NCBI GenBank assembly: GCA_914767885.1 | Contig: CAJZBQ010000015.1 | Location: 744,001 to 808,000, forward strand | DNA: 64,000 nucleotides | Direction of reading: 5' to 3' | From: Blepharisma stoltei | Lineage: Eukaryota > Ciliophora > Heterotrichea > Heterotrichida > Blepharismidae | Shown here: positions 45,165-55,123 of the stretch, in pieces | How the letters are laid out: each line of letters begins with the position of its first letter | Numbering within the stretch: the first letter of the stretch is position 1 | The notes under the pieces: generated by a model | Databases searched by the model: none | Told to the model about the DNA's origin: nothing | What the model saw: the letters and a program-made list of their open reading frames with translations, nothing else | Made by a program: the position numbers and the translations under genes

Positions 45165-45457
45165 AGCTATTTTTAGAATCATTTATTTATATTAATTTTT
45201 TACTTTTTTGGAAAATTGTGTGTATTCTTAGAATGAAGAATCAGCATTGGGTATTTTAATGTAACTGTGATTCATTAAATTTATTTATAAATGCACTCGA
45301 ATATAAATAATATCATATTTGAACAAAAACCTTATAATTTATATTTAGCATTAGATAGCTAAATTATTTAAAATTTAAAAAATTAATAAAACTTGCATAC
45401 AAACGTAAAATCATATTTTTGTCTTTTGATTATATTTTTTATTTAATTTTTTTTAGA

Positions 45458-46590
45458 TTAGCCTCTCCTGATTTTTACCACGAATTTTGAGTCAGTTTTT
45501 TTAGCTGCATATTGCTTGAGCGCGTCTTTAACCTCGCCAATAGTCACTTCGCTTATATAATCAGTCTTCAAAGCGCTTCCAATCAAATCTTGAATTTGAT
45601 ATCCTACTTCTACCCTTTTCTCATTTGTCATCCTTGCTAGCCACGTAGTCAATAAAAGTCCTTTAACAGTTTTATCACCTCCAATAAGACTCATAGGGCT
45701 CACATGAGCTGGCTCTCCAGAGAGTGCTCCATAGATATATGCAATTCCATCATTTTCCAATAAATCCAGCATATCTTGAGTTGCGCTACCTGAAATTGCA
45801 TCAAAACCTATTTTTGTCCCAAGTTGAGTCGTTAAAGCTTTAGCGGATTCTTTTCAGCCATCATTAGACGTATTAAATATATGTTCAGCTCCTATTGAAG
45901 CTAATATATCAGCTTGATCTTGTCTCCTTACAAAATTTACTGTTGTGATATTCAATAACTTACACCATTTTATAAGCATTTTTCCTATTCCTGAAGCTGC
46001 TGCATTAATTAATGCAGATGTATGGTTTCCTTGTTTCAGTTTTTCTACCATATAAGCAACAGTCATAGGGTTTACTATTAAGCTTGCCGCTTGTTCAAAA
46101 GTTACAGAATCTCTTAGAGGATAAGCGTCAGAGGCATATGCAACTAAATAGTCTGCATAAGTTCCAAAACCAGGAACATTAGAGTCAACTGAGACTCTTT
46201 TTCCTAGAAGAAACCTAGCATAAGGGTGGTTTCCAGTTTTTACTACAGTTCCGCTGCCTTCTTTGCCGAAAAAGTGAGGAAGGGGTTGCCTATTATAGGC
46301 ATGCAATTTTTTTAATAGTAAATTTCTTTTTAGTATAGATTCTTATTATTTTGAGAAGAAATCATAAAAATTTAAATATTGATTAGAATTTTCCTATGAG
46401 AATGAAACTTGGCACGCCTATTATAGTAGCCTAAGGCTTGCATGAGGTCGATAATGTTGATAGGAGCATATTCAATTCTCACTAATATTTGGTCGTCTTT
46501 AAGATCAGGAATTGGCACCTGATCAATTGTTATTGAGTCTAAATCATTATAAGCGTGAACTCTTACACCTCTAATTGACTGGGCCTCCAT
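45458..46590 (-). CDS. MDR-family oxidoreductase, copy C of array
   Basis: Join 46422-46590 and 45458-46293, minus strand (335 codons). A 128-bp IES interrupts QALGYYN-RQPLPHFF. TGA encodes Trp in SNDGWKESAKA, where copies A and D have TGG. Otherwise collinear with copies A, B and D: GKEGSGTVVKTGNHPY, SVDSNVPGFGTYADYL, NAAASGIGKMLIKWCKLLN, GFDAISGSATQDML, DALKQYAAKKTDSKFVVK. Ends KIRRG where copy D ends RPRRA. Confidence 0.9.
46294..46421. other. IES, 128 bp, with TIR and extended direct repeat
   Basis: The minus strand reads CTATAATAGGC at both borders (11-bp direct repeat), and inside it TAGGCGTGCCAA faces TTGCATGCCTA, an inverted repeat. Excision at TA restores GYYNRQPLPHFF as in the uninterrupted copies. 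Confidence 0.92.
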
Positions 46591-47112
46591 ATTATTATCT
46601 CCAATGGATTTATTAATAAAATTATCTTTTGATTAAATGATTCAAACTTACTTCCCTGCCCTGCTATTATATCGAAAATTGCCCCGGAGTATTCAACTGT
46701 TAATAATTATAAAGCCTGTATCCTTCTTTAATAAAATTCGATTTGATTCACTTATTATTCGGTTAAAACTATTAATCTTTTTCAATTTTTTCTAATAAAG
46801 TGCAAAAATTTGTAATAAATCTCTAATCTTATTGATTTTTAATTAAGTAAAATTATATTATAATTAATAGTCAAAATTATAAAATGGTATTAATTTAATT
46901 GTTTATTATAAATAATCAAATTTTATTTCCTACGATTTTATGTTTATGTCTTTTTGTATTAGTCACGCGTATGATCTCTCATATAATGGATATCTATTTC
47001 GTTTTCTATATATTTAATTTATAATTCAAAATTAATTTAGTAAATAAATATAAAGCACCTCAATATATTAGTTATTTATTTGCAAAGCATTTATTAAAAT
47101 AATTAGTTATGA
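46591..47112. other. AT-rich intergenic region between MDR copies C and D
   Basis: About 520 bp, very AT-rich; no gene or element supported. Presumably carries the promoter of copy C and the 3' region of copy D. Confidence 0.5.
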
Positions 47113-48117
47113 TTAAGCTCTTCTTGGCCTTACTAAGAACTTGGAGTCAGTCTTTTTATCTGAATATTGCTTTAAAGCATCTTTAACACCGTCAAGAGTG
47201 ACTTCTGAATGGTATTCAGTCTTCAAAACATCTCCAATCAAATCTTGAACCTGACTTCCGATTTCTGCCTTTTTCTCATTTGATAAAATTCTTAACCATT
47301 TTGTCAGCCAGAGTCCCCTAACAGTCTTATCACCTCCAATAAGACTCATAGGTCCTGCTTGAGCTGGTTGGCCTGAAAGTCCCCCATAAACGTGCACAAC
47401 TCCTTCTTCTACCAATAAATCCAGCATATCTTGAGTACTGCTGCCTGCAATTGCATCAAAACCAATTTTAGTTCCATGCTGAGTTGTCAAAGCTTTAGCT
47501 GCATCTTTCCAACCCGCATCAGAGGTGTTAAAAACATGTTCAGCTCCTATTGAGGCCAAAATATCAGCTTGTTCTTGCCTTCTAACCAAATTGACTGTTG
47601 TAATATTCAACAACTTGCACCATCTTATAAGCATTTTCCCTAAAGCTGACGCTGCTGCATTGATAACTACTGATTTATGATTTCCTTCTTTTAGCCTCTC
47701 AACCATCAGGGCAACTGTCATTGGGTTTACTATTAAGCTTGCTGCCTGTTCAAAAGTCACAGAATCTTTCAAAGGAAAAGCCATAAACGCTGAAGTGACT
47801 AGATAGTCTGAATAGGTACCAAAGCCTTCAACGCTAGCAGCAAAGGAAACTCTTTTTCCGACAAGAGATTGGGCATATGGGTGGGTTCCGCTTTTTATGA
47901 CTGTTCCACTGCCTTCTTTTCCGAGAGTATGAGGAAGAGGATCTCTTGCATAGTGGCCTAATGCTTGCATGAGGTCACTGACATTGATTGGGGCGCATTC
48001 AACTCTGATTAAGATTTGGGTCTCGCCAAGATCGGGGATAGGGATTTGTTCAACCGCTATTGAGTCTAAGTCACCGTATGTGTGAATTCTTACACCTGTT
48101 GCTGATTGAACTTCCAT
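47113..48117 (-). CDS. MDR-family oxidoreductase, copy D of array (intact reference copy)
   Basis: Uninterrupted 334-aa protein with no TGA codons, useful as the template for the other copies. GroES-like domain (QILIRVECAPINVSDLMQAL, GKEGSGTVIKSGTHPYAQSL) and nucleotide-binding domain (VVINAAASALGKMLIRWCKL, RRQEQADILASIGAEHVFN, TKIGFDAIAGSSTQDMLDLL, VHVYGGLSGQPAQAG). The GxGxxG-like cofactor turn is AAASALGK and the following RR (after NLV) suggests NADPH preference. Zinc-free MDR of the quinone reductase/enoyl reductase branch. Substrate unknown. Confidence 0.93.
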   Translation of the reverse strand: MEVQSATGVRIHTYGDLDSIAVEQIPIPDLGETQILIRVECAPINVSDLMQALGHYARDPLPHTLGKEGSGTVIKSGTHPYAQSLVGKRVSFAASVEGFGTYSDYLVTSAFMAFPLKDSVTFEQAASLIVNPMTVALMVERLKEGNHKSVVINAAASALGKMLIRWCKLLNITTVNLVRRQEQADILASIGAEHVFNTSDAGWKDAAKALTTQHGTKIGFDAIAGSSTQDMLDLLVEEGVVHVYGGLSGQPAQAGPMSLIGGDKTVRGLWLTKWLRILSNEKKAEIGSQVQDLIGDVLKTEYHSEVTLDGVKDALKQYSDKKTDSKFLVRPRRA

Positions 48118-48377
48118 TATTTATTTTTCGCCAATTAGTTTACGAATAAAATCGTCATTGGTTAAATGGATTGTGATATTCGGAAATTGCTTAATTAGGA
48201 TGGTAGTCTTTTGTAAAGCCAGATAAGCTTAGAAATTATAAGAAATCATCAATTTTAAAAGAAAATTTTAATTTTTGATATAATCACCTACTCCTCAATT
48301 CTTGGGGATGTATTCCTAATTTTTAATTTTCGATTTTATTTTAGACTCAAAAGCTATTTTATATAAAAAATTATTGC

Positions 48378-48637
48378 TAATCCCCTTCCAAAATCATTGG
48401 AAAATTGCTATTTTTTGAACACAAAACACGCTCTATGAGCGAACAAAAAACTTAAATATAAAATTTTCATATATAAATGATAATTATTATGAAATATCGA
48501 GCTAATTCTGTTAAATTTTAAATAGCTTATAATTTTAAACTTAAATTACTAATTAAATTAATTTAGCTTTCCAATTTTTGAAATTAACCCCCACCCATTA
48601 GCGAACAAACTTTTTTGTTCTATTACGGAGGGGAGTA
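48378..48637. mobile_element. TIR element (CCGTGAGCGAAC family), degraded copy
   Basis: About 260 bp, TA to TA. Right end AGCGAACAAACTTTTTTGTTC then TTACGGAGGGGAGTAAG; left end CCCCTTCC with the inner repeat CTATGAGCGAACAAAAAACT. The core TATATAAATGATAATTATTA matches other copies. Left terminus has lost much of the motif. Confidence 0.8.
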
Positions 48638-48885
48638 AGCAAATTAATAATATAAATTTAGTCGATAAATATTTCATACTGTTCATAAGGACAAAAAAAT
48701 TTATTTTTCCTTTATTTGCCATTTATTGTAGAGGATAGTCAGAAATTTCTCTTATATATAAAATTATCAATTTTTAAGTTTCTGATATAAATTCTTATCA
48801 GATAGACCTTAAAGATTCTGTACGCATACATCAGAGTTCAAATTGGTGTAAGACCTCTTGAAAATTTTCGGAGACTTACCTAGCC

Positions 48886-48941
48886 TAACTCCTCCCTCCG
48901 TGAGTGAACAAAAAATTTTGTTCGCTCACGGAGAGGGCGTA
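48886..48941. mobile_element. Minimal hairpin of the CCGTGAGCGAAC family
   Basis: A near-perfect 50-bp palindrome between TA dinucleotides: CTCCTCCCTCCGTGAGTGAA then CAAAAAATTTTG then TTCGCTCACGGAGAGGGCG. It has both terminal repeats but no core, as though formed by deletion or by joining of the right-end palindrome alone. Confidence 0.88.
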
Positions 48942-48944
48942 AGA

Positions 48945-49330
48945 ATCAGCTCCCCAGTTAGAGCCATCGAGTGTATGCAAAATGCAAAGCCTGTCTCGTC
49001 CATCTGGCAGGGACAGGAAAACCTTCGGGTAGAGAAATAAACTCCCCTCTTCAGCAATGCTTCCCCAAACCTGAATGCATTCTTCATAAAGGAACAGAAG
49101 CCCTGCTTTCAGCTTTACCAATATGTGTCTACCTGCTCCACAAGAATCCGCCTCATTGACAAATTCCGTCACATCACCATTTTATTTCTCATACACCTTA
49201 AGGATTCTGTTTTCCAAACTTTTAAAATTATCACTAATTTTTATCTCTTAAAAGCCTCAACTTCCAATTTAATAATTTCCGTTTCCTTTAATTGCTCCTC
49301 CTCTCTTTTCCCTAAATTCACTCCCAATTT
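48945..49330 (-). CDS. Uncertain gene fragment (coding-like, unresolved exons)
   Basis: The minus strand from ~49170 to 48945 keeps a coding-looking frame: [57 protein letters not shown], then [13 protein letters not shown], ending at the small hairpin element. After its excision a TAG follows directly. Upstream, 49330-49250 reads [20 protein letters not shown] in another frame. A start codon and the join between the two could not be found. It may be a real small gene with an unresolved IES or a pseudogene; no family recognised. Confidence 0.35.
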
Positions 49331-49384
49331 AATAAAAAATCATTTCTAAAAAATTCAGTCAACTTTTCCAATATCAAAATAAAC

Positions 49385-50561
49385 ATGGATTTCGAGGTCC
49401 CAAAATACTATGCAAATGTGAACTTAGAGCTTCCCAGAGATCACAGTGACTACGACAAGTTAAGAATTCAATGGGGCAACCAAGACGACTACGAAGTTAC
49501 TAAAAAAATCGGCCGAGGGAAATATTCAGAGGTTTATGCAGGCTTCCACTCACAAACTCATCAGCCTTGTGTAGTAAAAATCCTCAAGCCTGTAAAAAAG
49601 AAAAAAATCTTCCGCGAGGTAAAAATCCTCCAAGTCTTACAAGACGGGCCAAATATTGTAAAACTCCTGGACATTGTAAGAGATCCTATATCAAAAACCC
49701 CATCACTGATTTTTGAGCACATAAACAACGTGGATTTCAAAGTTTTTTTCCCAACTTTGGTCGATTTTGAGGTCAGGTATTACATGTATGAAATTGTCAG
49801 AGCTCTTGATAGGATTTTTTTAAATGTTTTTTAAAATTTTATATAAAAAAATAGGAAAAATTTGTAGGGACGCTATTGATTATTGCCATTCTCAAGGGAT
49901 CATCCATAGAGACATAAAACCTCATAATGTGATGATTGACCATACTACAAGAAAACTAAGGGTCATTGACTGGGGACTTGCTGAGTTTTACTATCCTGGA
50001 CGCGAATACAATGTAAGAGTCGCATCAAGATACTACAAAGGCCCAGAGTTGCTAGTAAACGACCAATATTATGGCTATACCCTTGACATGTGAAGCCTAG
50101 GGGCTACAATTGCCGCAATTGTAAAAGATATTTAGATATTTAAGAAAGAGCCTTTCTTCCATGGTGACGATAATTATGACCAACTTATTAAAATCGCAAA
50201 AATCCTTGGGGTTGATAAGTTGATGGAATATCTAGACAAATATGAGCTAGAATTAGATGACCATTATAATGGAAGATTCAAAAATTACCCCAAGAAGAAA
50301 TGGTCAAGCTTCGTCACGTTGGAAAATCAGCATTTAGTCAGCCAAGAAGCCTTGGATTTTCTTGATAAATGCTTAGTTTATGACCATGTAAAGATTATTT
50401 AGGCTGAAAGAATTACATCAACTGATGCATTGTCTCATCCTTATTTTGCACCAGTTATAGAAATGTATAAGAAAATTGATGCGGAGATTATTGATTATAG
50501 CCCTAATTCGCCGGAATACCAGACTGCTCAGATATTGCTGAGACAAAGAAATAATAGATAA
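49385..50561 (+). CDS. CSNK2A: Casein kinase 2 alpha, catalytic subunit
   Basis: Join 49385-49811, 49876-50120, 50136-50387, 50403-50561 (361 codons, 360 aa). Strong match along the length: [31 protein letters not shown] (the CK2 basic cluster), [35 protein letters not shown] (CK2-specific DWG and the N-terminal-interacting loop), [46 protein letters not shown]. Two 15-nt introns (50121-50135 and 50388-50402) and one 64-bp IES are removed. In LDMWSLGAT the invariant Trp is TGA (50092-50094). The IES junction leaves ALDIDYCHS, two residues more than the usual ALDYCHS, so that junction may be misplaced or an insertion is genuine. CK2 is a constitutive acidophilic kinase. Confidence 0.97.
49812..49875. 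other. IES, 64 bp (junction ambiguous)
   Basis: AT-rich insert in CK2 alpha, TA-bounded; 49812-49866 is the other in-frame option and would leave [12 protein letters not shown]. The chosen one departs least from the family. Confidence 0.75.
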
Positions 50562-50846
50562 GTAAAAATTATTATTTATTGTTTAAATTGGTTTACGCAT
50601 AAGGTATATTAATTTATGGCATAATTTATAGAAAATAGATTAAGAAATAAAACATTATTATTAGAATATTAAATATTAATTTCTTTACTTTAATTGCAAG
50701 TCTATTTTATATTAAATTTATGCATAAAATGTATAAAATTCCCCATTTATCAAACTATTCTAGAAACGTATTGCATAAAGGACTTAAACAATAAATTTAA
50801 AGCAAATATCAATTATCGTTTATTAATACAGGCCATGCATTTAATT

Positions 50847-51335
50847 CTAACTTAATCTAATCCCAATGCTGTTCCCATAGCTTAAATACTTTTCATATAA
50901 ATTATCAAGTGGCTTCTCAAATGTATTCCCTTGAGTAAAAGAGCTTAATTCCTCAGCAAATGAGTTATCCAAATTTTTCATAGCTTTGGAGAGCTCAATC
51001 TGAAGCAGTCTTTGCTGCAATGACAAAAGTCCTGATCTTGCCAAAAGACTCTTTGTGTTTAGGGCGTCTAATTTGCTGAATCTTTCATCGTGATTAATTT
51101 TTATTGGGTCAAATGATAAATTTCTTTGCTTTGGCTTTATCTCTACACTTCTATTAGCATTATCTTTTCCTTTTGTGTTCCTTTCCATGGTCTTAAGACG
51201 ATGGTTTGCTGCTTTGGTTGAAATTACATAGTTTTTTGTAAATTCGTATTTATGGCTTGGGCTTATTTTTCTTGATTTAGATGTATTGTTGATAGGTAGA
51301 TGTGAGTATTGAAGCTTGGCCAGACTTTGAGACAT
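50847..51335 (-). CDS. Hypothetical basic protein (162 aa)
   Basis: Single frame, ATG at 51335 to TAA. The N-terminal half is basic and Ser/Asn-rich (NTSKSRKISPSHKYEFTK), the C-terminal half helical (LLSLQQRLLQIELSKAMKNL). No signal, membrane segment or known domain. Not recognised. Confidence 0.65.
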   Translation of the reverse strand: MSQSLAKLQYSHLPINNTSKSRKISPSHKYEFTKNYVISTKAANHRLKTMERNTKGKDNANRSVEIKPKQRNLSFDPIKINHDERFSKLDALNTKSLLARSGLLSLQQRLLQIELSKAMKNLDNSFAEELSSFTQGNTFEKPLDNLYEKYLSYGNSIGIRLS

Positions 51336-51684
51336 GATCGGTTTTATTATGCATATTTAAGCCAAAAAGATAAATTATTTTATGATTTCACAATATTTAT
51401 TAATTAGAATTTTATATCAAAATACTTATGCCCGGAGCATTAATATAAAAATCTTTATCATGGTTTTTTCATTTCTAATCATTTATTTAAGACTGAAATA
51501 AAACGAATAACTCTGAAACTAAAATGCTTGATGGGAAGCCATGAATATTGCCTAGTCAACTATAAGAGGAGTAAATTATCGCCTTAAAAGATTACTGAAA
51601 AAATATAAGTTTCATTGGGAGATGAAAATAAGGAGAATTTTTATACGCAGTAAAATATAGTAAGATGATAGTTAGTTAAGTAAC
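51336..51684. other. AT-rich intergenic region
   Basis: About 350 bp between the hypothetical basic protein gene and the EF-hand gene, both on the minus strand; nothing supported. Confidence 0.5.
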
Positions 51685-51957
51685 TTAATAGTCTCCTAGG
51701 AGCTCTCTAACGTATTTTTCAAGCTCTTCAGCACTGATAGTGCCACTTTTATCGGTATCAAGCTCTTTCATTTTACGTTCTACATCTTCAGCTGTTGGAG
51801 GATTAAGTCCACACTCAGCATAAATTCTGTTAAGTGCTTCAGATAGTTCATCCCATTCAATCTGCCCAGATTGATTAGTATCAAGCTCATTAAAAACCTT
51901 TCTTGTTATTTCTGGAAGTCTACCTCCTTCAGCAATTAGCTCGTAAATTGATGCCAT
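51685..51957 (-). CDS. Small two-EF-hand protein (90 aa)
   Basis: Single frame. Two canonical loops: DTNQSGQIEWDE (residues ~26-37) and DTDKSGTISAEE (~68-79), separated by a helix-linker of S100/calbindin-like length. Short N-terminal extension MASIYELIAEGGRL. Distinct from the EF-hand protein at 17890. Probably a calcium sensor or buffer; no target known. Confidence 0.88.
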   Translation of the reverse strand: MASIYELIAEGGRLPEITRKVFNELDTNQSGQIEWDELSEALNRIYAECGLNPPTAEDVERKMKELDTDKSGTISAEELEKYVRELLGDY

Positions 51958-52186
51958 TTATTATAGTTTATTAGGATATATTTTATAATAAAAATAAGTG
52001 CTTACAATTAAACTATTAAAATTTGATAATTTTTCTCTAAATTAATATTCAAGTTTCTAATTTAATTAATTTTACCAAAAAAACTTGCAGATCTATAAAA
52101 CACATAATATAACTAATAAAATTATGATTAGTTTACTTAAAAAATGTATATAAAACATTTAGTAGTGAATAACTCTGCTTTAAAGA

Positions 52187-53368
52187 ATGGATGTCATCCC
52201 AGAAGAATTACTGATTTTGGTGTTTTCTTATCTTGATCTTACATCTTTATCTTTTTGTGAACAAGTTTGCAAATATTGAAACCTCATATTATCATCTGAG
52301 TCGCAAAATTGCCTTTTTCAAGTCATTGATGTATTTTCTACCCACAACTCAATAGCCCCTCCTTTTGAATGAACACTTCGAAAGGCCGTCAACCACAAAA
52401 CAAAAGAATTAATAATCGGCGGGTCAAACTACAAAAGAACTGAAGTCATATTATTAATTGATTCTTGTGCAAACTCCTTGATCTCCTTAGATTTATCATT
52501 TTTTCATTTAAAGCAGAGCTTTTATCAGACAATTTCTAATAAAAACAGCATAATTCTGGAAAAATTGACAATTTGTGATGCAAGACTACGTGATGAATGC
52601 TTAGAATGAATCTTAAAAATTGGTACCTTAAAGTACCTTAATGTGAATAACAACACATCTTTGGTAGGGAAACCGTTTTTAACATGCCAAAAGCCACTAG
52701 AAGCACTATGATTTGAAGGCTGCGAAAACTTGGAATATGAAAATATTCTGCCCTATGTCACAGCATATGGGGATAGGATGGATGAGTTTGGGATTGATGG
52801 AGAAAATTACTCTTCATATCAAGTCTGCACACTTTTAAGCAATGTTTTGCTTATTAAGAAATTCAGCATAGGCTTTGCCAATGAAATGCAGGATGAAATG
52901 CTTTATTATTTGATCAAAACAACGTGGGAATATTTAAAAATTAAAAAAGGAATCAATTTGACAGAGAACGGGTTTTCTGAAATATTTTCACAAAGGCTTA
53001 ATAATTTAGAATATCTTGAATTAGCCGAATGCTCAGCAATCTCAGACAAAGTTTGTATCCTAATTGGAGAAAACTGCCCAAACTTGCATACACTTATTAT
53101 CACCTGATCCGATTTTATTACAGATCTCGGCATCATCTCAATCATCAACGGTTGCGAATCCCTTCGAAATTTCGACTTAACCGGACAAAAATGCATCACC
53201 GAGAACGCTTTCCCTATCGACAAGCCTTACAAAATTTATTTTTCTCTCCTGACTCTTTACCTCTCCCAATGCAACAAAGTAAATGACTCAAGGCTCTGAG
53301 AATTAAGCAACCAGTACCCACAAATCAAAATAAAGAACTACTATGGGGAGTTCAAAGAGGGATGGTAA
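52187..53368 (+). CDS. F-box/leucine-rich-repeat protein (393 aa), seven TGA-Trp codons or nearly so
   Basis: Under the standard code this region is shattered; with TGA as Trp it is one frame of 394 codons. The N-terminal IPEELLILVFSYLDLTSLSF...VCKYW is an F-box (the terminal W is TGA). LRR-like units follow: LISLDLSFFHLKQ, LEKLTICDARLRDECLEWIL, LKYLNVNNNTSL, LEALWFEGCENLE, LEYLELAECSAISDK, LHTLIITWSDFITDLGI, LTLYLSQCNKVND. TGA-Trp occurs in KYWNL, FEWTL, LEWIL, ALWFE, ITWSD and RLWEL. F-box proteins of this type are substrate adaptors of SCF ubiquitin ligases. No IES or intron. Confidence 0.9.
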
Positions 53369-53391
53369 TTTTGTAATAAGTTAGCATTAAA

Positions 53392-54836
53392 ATGGATAAC
53401 TCTCATTCTACACAGAGTTTAATTACTTCTCCTACTAAATGAAGTTGGTCCTATGGAACTGATAATGAAGCTGGGCCAGGTAGCTATAATATTCCGACTA
53501 TTATAGGATACCAGTCATGCAGGTACAGAAATTCTCCTAAACCAACAATCCCAAAAGCAGCTAAAGAAAGCAAGGTTTATTACTGCCGATCTCTCAGCAA
53601 AGAGTTTTATGGGACGCATTCGCCGCCGCTTACAGCCTATAACCCTAATTTGTCATTTACAGAAAAAAATGAGGCTTCGGTTAAAATTGGGACTGCGAAA
53701 CAAAGAGATTTGCAATTTATTGAAACTCATAGAGACAGGTCTCCTGGGCCAATTTATGGGTATAAGACTGATATGAATCAAGATGTACATATAGGGAGCT
53801 CGTTCTCCAGGGCGTCAAGGGATGTGACACCGTCAAGAAATCCGGGACCAAATGCATATACGCCTGTATTGAGGCCGAGATCTTCATATATTACTATGAA
53901 AGGTATTATTTTTTATATAAGTTTTGGTATATTTTGATAAATATTATAGAAAAATAATATTCAGCGCAATTATTATACATATTCCCCGGATAAAATATAC
54001 CTGAAAAACTATGAAAGATATATGAAAGGAAAAATCAGTCCTGGGCCTGCGAAATATAATGTTAGTGATACAAAAATAGTAAAAAAGGCTTATATATCCA
54101 AGGTTGGCAGAGATGCCTATGAAAGTAAAGGATATTTTAGTGAAAAGAGAATCACCTGGCCCTGGGACTTATTTTAAAGCTGGGCTGCATGCTAAGACAA
54201 GATCTTACCTTATCTTTATTAACAGACAGGCTCTCCTCCTAATTTTTCACAATCACCGAGGACCTTCGATATGGGAAATTCAACCGCTTTATGAACCATG
54301 CATTCTACCAAAGGATGGCAGTGTCTAATACTTGCCTTTCGGCTGCAGTGTTGAGTTGGCGGTCTTCGGACTTGTGCAGTCTTGCTTAAAATTGTTGGAT
54401 GCAGAAAAATACCAAAAATTGGAATTTCTGGTCGAATCTCAGCAAAAAGGGAAAACACATAGCCCATGGTGTAACTCCTGGTTTCACGTTGGTGAAGTGC
54501 CTGATTGGTCTAGGCATCCCTGTAGATATTGTCAGGCGACCCTTTTCCAAATCTGTGCCACCCTCCCTTGAGGTAAAATCCATCCTTGAAAGCGGAGTTG
54601 GGCTAGGCTCTGGACGTCAAGAATTGCTTAACCATTTTTTGTGGCGGCAAAAATTTTTCCGGATATAATTAAATATGTGCTTGTAGGAAGGTCTAGCCGA
54701 TCGCGAAGCGCTGAAACGCCAGTTTAGTTATGCTAAGACAAGATCAGTTTCTTTTGGAACTGGAAGTAGAGATGTTGATGTGAGAAATTGTAAAATATAT
54801 ATAGATGGAAAATCCGATGAGATGTTTAAGGCTTAA
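53392..54836 (+). CDS. SHIPPO-repeat (ODF3/CIMAP-like) protein (271 aa), interrupted by a retroposon
   Basis: Join 53392-53905, 53978-54124, 54141-54194, 54736-54836 (272 codons). SHIPPO/STPGPGxY-type repeats recur: EAGPGSYNIP, RSPGPIYGYK, RNPGPNAYTP, ISPGPAKYNV, ESPGPGTYFK. Such proteins bind inner or outer surfaces of axonemal microtubules. A 16-nt intron (54125-54140) restores the frame before ESPGPGTY; without it the repeat would be out of phase. A 72-bp IES and a 541-bp retroposon IES are also removed. 54790-54804 (GTAAAATATATATAG) looks like a further 15-nt intron; keeping or removing it both leave an open frame. Starts 24 bp after the F-box gene. Confidence 0.88.
53906..53977. other. 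IES, 72 bp
   Basis: TA-bounded; joins SYITMKG to TYSPDKIYLKN in frame. Confidence 0.85.
54205..54729 (-). mobile_element. GC-rich retroposon in SHIPPO gene, 16-bp TSD, removed as IES
   Basis: Identical 16-bp repeats ATGCTAAGACAAGATC at 54189-54204 and 54730-54745. The minus strand begins with a head of ~70 bp, then TTTAATTATATCCGGAAAAA, and shares blocks with the copies at 1745 and 23091 (on the plus strand GTTTCACG, GTGCCTGATTGGTCT, GGCTAGGCTCTG). Deleting element plus one repeat gives LHAKTRSVSFGT in frame. The excision TA is the one inside the repeat (54193-94 and 54734-35). Confidence 0.93.
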
Positions 54837-55123
54837 ACCACATATGTGAGATAAGTTATAATAATTTATTTTTGCAACTATTTTCTATAGCTATTCTTTA
54901 TAAATTTTATTGATATTCTATATAAAGCTAATAATTAATCATATAATATCGAAAAATAATGATATAATTAATAACCAATAATCATATTTTAATTGAAAAA
55001 TATCTGGATATTTATATCAAGTTTAGCCTTAATAAAAAATAAATAATGAGAAAGCGGAATACCTTTAAACTTAAAACTAAAAAAACCACTTTTATCCAAT
55101 TTATCACACAAATTTTAATAATA

